Of a stretch of DNA of 10,354 nucleotides, positions 7,190 through 10,354 are shown one piece after another. The DNA lies in the NCBI GenBank assembly GCA_044337015.1, contig JBIIOJ010000100.1, positions 1-10,354 on the forward strand, given 5' to 3'. A program made the position numbers and the translations under genes. The first letter of the stretch is position 1. Every line of letters begins with the position of its first letter. The stretch is from UBA4655 sp044337015 (GTDB taxonomy: Bacteria; Planctomycetota; Planctomycetia; Pirellulales; UBA1268). The notes under the pieces were generated by a model that did not search any database, was not told the DNA's origin, and saw only the letters and a program-made list of their open reading frames with translations.

Positions 7190-8271
7190 CGCGCGGCGGG
7201 GGCGAGCCGGAAGATGCTCAGCGTGTGGGCCTTGTCGAAGACCTTGTTCTTCATGCCCGGAAAAGGCATGTCGAAGTTGGCCACGATCAGGTCGTCGCCC
7301 CGCACGAGCACCTCGCAGGGCTGGTCGAGCAGGCCGTCGGCGCCGTCGGAATCGTCGTTCTCCCAGAGCGTGGTCATCTGGCCCGTCGCCGGGCTGAAGA
7401 CCTGCACCGCGTTCTTCTCCGAATCGGCGATGAAGACGCGGTCGCGGGCGGCGTCGTAGAAGATGCCGTCGACACAGCTGATCGCGGTGGAGGCGACCGC
7501 CTTTTCCTTGGCCGTGCCGTCGGCGGCGACCGTCACGCGGGAGAAGACGCCGTCGCCGAAGTTGCCCGTGTAGACCCGGCCCGCCGCGTCGACCGTGACA
7601 CCGTCGGCCCCAGCCATCTCGTTTCGTGGATTGGCCTTCGTCTGGAAGGTGGCGAGCACGTGCCGATCGCCGAGACCGGGCGTCACCTTCACCGTGCCGC
7701 GGGAAAGCTCGTCGAGCGTGAAGCTGTAGACGGCGCTCATGCCCGGTTTCCCCTCGATATCGAGGAACGTGTCGGACACATAGACGGCATCGCCGTGCCA
7801 GGCGACGGCATTGGCGAGCTTCAGCCCTTCGACGGCCACCTCGCTGCGCACGGGCTGCCCTTTCTCCATCACCACCCGCATGAGCCGCGAGGCGTGGTTC
7901 TTGTCGTAGAAATACTGGTTGTCGGCGTAGTAGACGTGGCCGTCGGGGCCGACATCGAGGCCCATCGGGCAGCCCCGCTTCGTGCCGGGGTGCACCGGAC
8001 AGGGGAAGAAGATGGAGAGTGCGTTTTGGCGATCGAGCCTCATGATCACGCCGGGATAGGTCGTGTCGTTGAAGTTCGGGCAGGAGAGGAGCACGTTGCC
8101 GTCGTCCATCAGCGTCATGCCGTCGGGCGTGTTGCACCACGGGGGCATCCGCACCACGGAGGGCGGGCCCACCTTCTCGTCCGCACGGCCCGGTGCCGCG
8201 ACAACCGCCGCTGCCAACGCCAAGGCGGCGGCCGTCCGCCGCGCCAAAAAACCATCCTGCTGCGTCTTCAT
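7186..8271 (-). CDS. Secreted SMP-30/gluconolactonase-like beta-propeller protein
   Basis: A 361-residue protein with an N-terminal signal peptide (basic MKTQQDGFLARR, hydrophobic Ala/Leu/Val core, likely cleavage GRA-DE near residue 31), so it acts in the periplasm or outside. The rest is a six-bladed beta-propeller of the SMP-30/gluconolactonase/LRE type. The repeated blade strands are DGMTLMDDGNVLLSCP, MGLDVGPDGHVYYADNQYF, NAVAWHGDAVYVSDTF, DGVTVDAAGRVYTGNF, VDGIFYDAARDRVFIADS and EVLVRGDDLIVANFD. In this family a divalent metal held by Glu, Asn and Asp side chains near the propeller axis hydrolyses sugar lactones; candidates such as the NAVAW Asn are visible, but ligands cannot be assigned without a structure model. 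It is first in an operon with the FGGY kinase and divergent from an IclR regulator, which favours sugar-lactone catabolism. A non-catalytic NHL/propeller protein is the alternative. Confidence 0.78.
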   Translation of the reverse strand: MKTQQDGFLARRTAAALALAAAVVAAPGRADEKVGPPSVVRMPPWCNTPDGMTLMDDGNVLLSCPNFNDTTYPGVIMRLDRQNALSIFFPCPVHPGTKRGCPMGLDVGPDGHVYYADNQYFYDKNHASRLMRVVMEKGQPVRSEVAVEGLKLANAVAWHGDAVYVSDTFLDIEGKPGMSAVYSFTLDELSRGTVKVTPGLGDRHVLATFQTKANPRNEMAGADGVTVDAAGRVYTGNFGDGVFSRVTVAADGTAKEKAVASTAISCVDGIFYDAARDRVFIADSEKNAVQVFSPATGQMTTLWENDDSDGADGLLDQPCEVLVRGDDLIVANFDMPFPGMKNKVFDKAHTLSIFRLAPAAR

Positions 8272-8298
8272 GCTCTCAACCCTCGCGAAAGAGAATGA

Positions 8299-8329
8299 TT
8301 GACATATGAAAATGTAGTTGTCATGTCAA
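8299..8329. promoter_or_regulatory. Candidate IclR operator in lactonase/IclR divergent region
   Basis: TTGACA (8299-8304), 14 nt, then TGTCAT (8319-8324): the same spacing and arms as the element at 1490-1515. A further TGTCAA follows at 8324-8329, so TTGACAT (8299-8305) and ATGTCAA (8323-8329) also form a perfect 7-bp inverted repeat with a 17-nt spacer. The site is 27 nt upstream of the lactonase start and about 100 nt upstream of the chosen IclR start, in a locally AT-rich stretch. The position fits autoregulation of the IclR gene plus control of the lactonase-kinase operon. Confidence 0.55.
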
Positions 8330-8361
8330 CCTCATGCAAGAATATGACGTTGAAGCTTGCA

Positions 8362-8379
8362 GCGAAATACAATCTTCGC
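8362..8379. promoter_or_regulatory. Small inverted repeat containing a decamer shared with the 1503-1512 site
   Basis: GCGAA (8362-8366) and TTCGC (8375-8379) are inverted arms with an 8-nt spacer. The stretch ACAATCTTCG (8369-8378) is the exact reverse complement of CGAAGATTGT at 1503-1512 in the aldolase/mmsA control region. It lies between the lactonase promoter region and the IclR start. Alone it would be unremarkable; the shared decamer makes it a possible second common site. Confidence 0.3.
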
Positions 8380-8432
8380 ATTCCAGGGACATCGATCCCG
8401 GCGTTTGGCCAGTGAACTTCGTGGATTCGCGC

Positions 8433-9257
8433 ATGCCGCCCCGCCCCCGCTCCCGCTCCGCCGAGCCGGACCTCTCGCGATACCACGTTCCAAATCTCAA
8501 GCGGGCGATTCTGCTGATGGAGCATCTGGCGTCGCACCCCGGCGGCCAGGGCGTCAGCGAACTTTCCCGGGCGCTGAAGATCCCCAAGAACAGCGTCTTC
8601 CGGATCACGGCCACGCTGCTTTCCTTCGGCTACCTGACCCGCCGGGCCGACAACACGTTCACGCTTGGTTCGAAGCTGCTCACACTGGCCTATACGGCGA
8701 TGGACGAGCAGAACCTGGTCGGCAAGTCGCTCGACGTTCTGGCGACGCTCCGCGACGAGACCGGCGAGACCGCGCTCATCGGCACGCTCGCCGATGGGGA
8801 GGGCGTCGTGCTCGACGAGCTGGCGAGCCCCAAGCCGATCAAGGTGACTGTCACGCTCGGACATCGCTTCCCCATTCACTCGGCGGCCCCGGCGAAGGCG
8901 ATGCTCGCGGCGATGCCGCCCGAGGAGCGGAAGTCGATCCTCGGATCGCTGCGGTTCTCGCGGTTCACGCCCCACACGATCACGTCGCTGCACGAGTTCG
9001 AGAAGGCCCTTGCGGTCGTCCAAAAGCGTGGCTACGCGATGGATCATTCCGAGGAGGTGGAGGGCATCTCCTGCGTGGCCGCCGCGATCCTCGATTTCCG
9101 CGACCGCCCGATCGGCGCGGTTTGGGTCACGGGTCCGTCGTTTCGGATCTCCGACGACGACATCCCCGCCATCGCCGCGGCGGTCACCCGCGCCGCCGCA
9201 ATGATCTCGGCCCGGTTCGGCCACGGCGGCAGCGGTGCCGTGCTCGGAAGGGCGTAG
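8433..9257 (+). CDS. IclR-family transcriptional regulator
   Basis: A 274-residue IclR-type regulator. Residues 20-80 form the N-terminal winged helix: NLKRAILLMEHLASH, then the helix-turn-helix GVSELSRALKIPKNSVFRITATLLSFGYL. The C-terminal effector domain covers about 95-260, with the conserved blocks HSAAPAKAMLA and EVEGISCVAAAILDF...PIGAVWVTGP. Family members bind sugar-acid or aromatic intermediates as dimers or tetramers. ATG 8433 gives a normal family length. The in-frame ATG at 8334 would add 33 residues with lower GC and codons unlike the rest, and would start 5 nt after the candidate operator, so it is less likely; neither start has a convincing Shine-Dalgarno. It is divergent from the lactonase-kinase operon, the classical arrangement for a local regulator, and the shared operator suggests it also controls the aldolase/mmsA region. 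YiaJ and KdgR are functional analogues only. Confidence 0.87.
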   Translation: MPPRPRSRSAEPDLSRYHVPNLKRAILLMEHLASHPGGQGVSELSRALKIPKNSVFRITATLLSFGYLTRRADNTFTLGSKLLTLAYTAMDEQNLVGKSLDVLATLRDETGETALIGTLADGEGVVLDELASPKPIKVTVTLGHRFPIHSAAPAKAMLAAMPPEERKSILGSLRFSRFTPHTITSLHEFEKALAVVQKRGYAMDHSEEVEGISCVAAAILDFRDRPIGAVWVTGPSFRISDDDIPAIAAAVTRAAAMISARFGHGGSGAVLGRA

Positions 9258-9283
9258 CGAATGCGAGGATAACCGCCCGCGTG

Positions 9284-9306
9284 GGGGCAGACTGCCAGTC
9301 TGCCCC
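9284..9306. repeat. Palindrome copy 1 (GGCAGAYTGYCARTCTGCC core)
   Basis: Arms GGGGCAGACTG and CAGTCTGCCCC pair perfectly over 11 bp around one central C. It begins 26 nt after the IclR stop. There is no T-run, so if it stops transcription it is not a standard Rho-independent terminator. It is related to the palindrome at 9338-9358 with paired substitutions, which suggests a dispersed REP-like element. I recall similar palindromes, whose translation gives peptides such as ADCQSA/ADWQSA, as common in Planctomycetes and Verrucomicrobia. Confidence 0.75.
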
Positions 9307-9337
9307 TCCATGCGGCGACGTGTGTCCGACCCTGTAG

Positions 9338-9358
9338 CGGCAGATTGTCAATCTGCCG
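9338..9358. repeat. Palindrome copy 2, overlapping a stop codon
   Basis: Arms CGGCAGATTG and CAATCTGCCG pair perfectly over 10 bp around one central T. Compared with copy 1, the C-G pair next to the loop side is replaced by T-A in both arms, and the central base differs. The palindrome contains the TGA (9348-9350) of the minus-strand PEP-CTERM gene and encodes its last residues (TAD). The 90 nt between that gene and IclR hold the two palindromes and nothing else I recognise. Confidence 0.75.
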
Positions 9359-10354
9359 TGCCGAGGCGGCGGCGACGACTCACCCATGCCGCGGCGGCGA
9401 TGCCGATCGCGGCCAGGGCAATCGCCCCCGGCTCAGGCACGATCACGAGGATGCCCGTCGAGTGGGTGAACTCGAGCGTCTGGGACTCCTTCATCGCCGT
9501 CCACTTGTCACCGGAGCCGGTGCTCGCGAACGTGAGGCCGGAGTACCACGAACTGCCGCTCGCCGTCGTGATCCCGGTGAACTGGCCGGAATACGTCCCG
9601 AAATCGAAAAGGTTGAAGCTCGTGTCGTTGGCGAAGGCCGACGTGATCAGGTCGCCGAAGTCGATCACCATCGAGCCGCCGTAGGTGAGCAAGCCCGTCA
9701 CGTCCACCGCGTCGTAGCTGCCGCCACGCACCGTGCCTTCGATCTCCATGAGCGTCGTGCCCGCGAGCGATAGTGTTCCCGTCGAGATGAGCCCGGGGCT
9801 GTTGCCGGGGGAGAACGTGCCGCCGGCGAGCACGCTCACGCTGCCAAGCAGAGCGCCGGAGCCGCCGAGCAGGCCGCCCGACTGCACCGTCACCGCAGTA
9901 TTGCCCAGACGACCATTCACGAGCAGGCTGCCGGCGGAGACGGTCGTATTGCCTGTGTAGCTGCTCGTGCCGGTGAGGTTCATGATGCCGACACCCGTCT
10001 TCGTGAGGCCGAAGCCGCTGGAGCCGGAGATCTCGGACGCAATCGTAATCCGCGAGTCGGCGGCGACGTTGAAGCTCGCGGCGGCGTCGAGGGCCACGGC
10101 CGAGCTGATCACGTGGCCCGTGCCGCTGACGGACACCGAGCCCGAATTCACGAGCATGAGCATGCCGCCGGCAGCGGTGCCAGTGGTGACGCTGCCGGAG
10201 TTGCCGGCGAACGTGAGCCGGGAGAGCGACTGGGAAAAGCCGTTGAGGTCGAGCGTGGCGGCGCCGAGCGTGGAGCCCACGGTCACGGGGGTGGTGGGAG
10301 AGATGCGTTCGTTGTTATTCATCAACTCGGCCGTGCCATTGGCCACGTTCAACG
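9348..10354 (-). CDS. PEP-CTERM surface protein with autotransporter-type beta-strand repeat, N-terminus cut by window edge
   Basis: The C-terminal ~335 residues of a larger secreted protein. The visible TTG near 10352 is an internal Leu codon; the frame is open to the right edge. The composition is Gly/Ser/Thr/Ala-rich with beta-helix periodicity. An autotransporter-associated beta-strand repeat is clear: GLTKTGVGIMNLTGTSSYTG, then NTTVSAGSLLVNG and GGLLGGSGALLGSVSVLAGG, followed by SPGNSPGLISTGTLSLAG, a block frequent in planctomycete and verrucomicrobial proteins. The end has a PEP-CTERM sorting signal: VPEPG, a hydrophobic helix (AIALAAIGIAAAAWV) and the basic cluster SRRRR. In this family, exosortase-type processing at the PEP motif releases or anchors the protein at the surface. 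It is convergent with IclR and has no evident tie to the catabolic genes. The final residues TAD are encoded by a REP-like palindrome. Confidence 0.9.
   Translation of the reverse strand, partial: LNVANGTAELMNNNERISPTTPVTVGSTLGAATLDLNGFSQSLSRLTFAGNSGSVTTGTAAGGMLMLVNSGSVSVSGTGHVISSAVALDAAASFNVAADSRITIASEISGSSGFGLTKTGVGIMNLTGTSSYTGNTTVSAGSLLVNGRLGNTAVTVQSGGLLGGSGALLGSVSVLAGGTFSPGNSPGLISTGTLSLAGTTLMEIEGTVRGGSYDAVDVTGLLTYGGSMVIDFGDLITSAFANDTSFNLFDFGTYSGQFTGITTASGSSWYSGLTFASTGSGDKWTAMKESQTLEFTHSTGILVIVPEPGAIALAAIGIAAAAWVSRRRRLGTAD

Noticed and set aside
5675..8140. An apparent 821-residue open frame joining the FGGY kinase to a long upstream extension.
   Set aside because: The extension is Arg/Gly-rich reading in the wrong frame of the lactonase gene. 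The kinase family N-terminus begins at the ATG at 7189, which overlaps the lactonase stop.
8334..8432. N-terminal extension of IclR from ATG 8334.
   Set aside because: The extension is AT-richer than the gene, lacks a ribosome binding site, makes the protein longer than usual for the family and would begin 5 nt after the operator.
9235..9684. A plus-strand frame across the palindromes containing CQSA-type peptides.
   Set aside because: These peptides arise from translation of the palindromic repeats, and the rest is antisense to the PEP-CTERM gene.

Overview
The window looks like chromosomal DNA of a planctomycete. The evidence is high GC, a secreted protein with autotransporter-type repeats and a PEP-CTERM anchor at the right edge, a signal-peptide-bearing SMP-30 lactonase, and short palindromes with the core GGCAGAYTGYCARTCTGCC of a type I recall from Planctomycetes and Verrucomicrobia. 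No phylogenetic search was possible, so the assignment is an inference.

Layout, left to right. (1) Positions 1-1477, minus strand: a secreted beta-helix-like protein cut by the left edge, and 6 nt upstream of it a DhnA/FbaB-type class I aldolase. (2) Positions 1478-1614: a divergent control region with two interleaved inverted repeats. (3) Positions 1615-4255, plus strand: a methylmalonate/malonate-semialdehyde dehydrogenase (mmsA/iolA type) and, 4 nt on, an iron-dependent alcohol dehydrogenase. A short remnant resembling the C-terminus of a short-chain dehydrogenase overlaps the end of the latter. (4) Positions 4378-5565, minus strand: an AAA ATPase with a DUF4143-type C-terminus, preceded by a near-perfect 31-bp palindrome that almost touches its start codon. 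(5) Positions 5675-8271, minus strand: a secreted SMP-30 lactonase followed by an FGGY kinase most like LyxK, with a 4-bp ATGA overlap. (6) Positions 8272-8432: a second divergent control region, then an IclR-family regulator on plus (8433-9257). (7) Positions 9258-9358: two related palindromes, the second overlapping the stop codon of the minus-strand PEP-CTERM protein, which runs off the right edge.

How the genes may work together (inference). FGGY kinase, class I aldolase and CoA-acylating semialdehyde dehydrogenase have the same logic as inositol catabolism (IolC kinase, IolJ aldolase, IolA). A keto sugar or keto acid is phosphorylated, cleaved to a triose phosphate plus a semialdehyde, and the semialdehyde is oxidised to acyl-CoA or reduced by the Fe-dependent dehydrogenase. 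The lactonase and beta-helix protein would act outside the cytoplasm on a sugar lactone or polysaccharide. The LyxK-like kinase next to an IclR regulator recalls the E. coli yia/lyxK (ketogulonate) system.

The main new observation is that both divergent promoters carry the same element, TTGACA-N14-TGTCA(A/T), and also share a decamer. This suggests one IclR-family regulator controls both halves of the locus, now separated by the ATPase gene.
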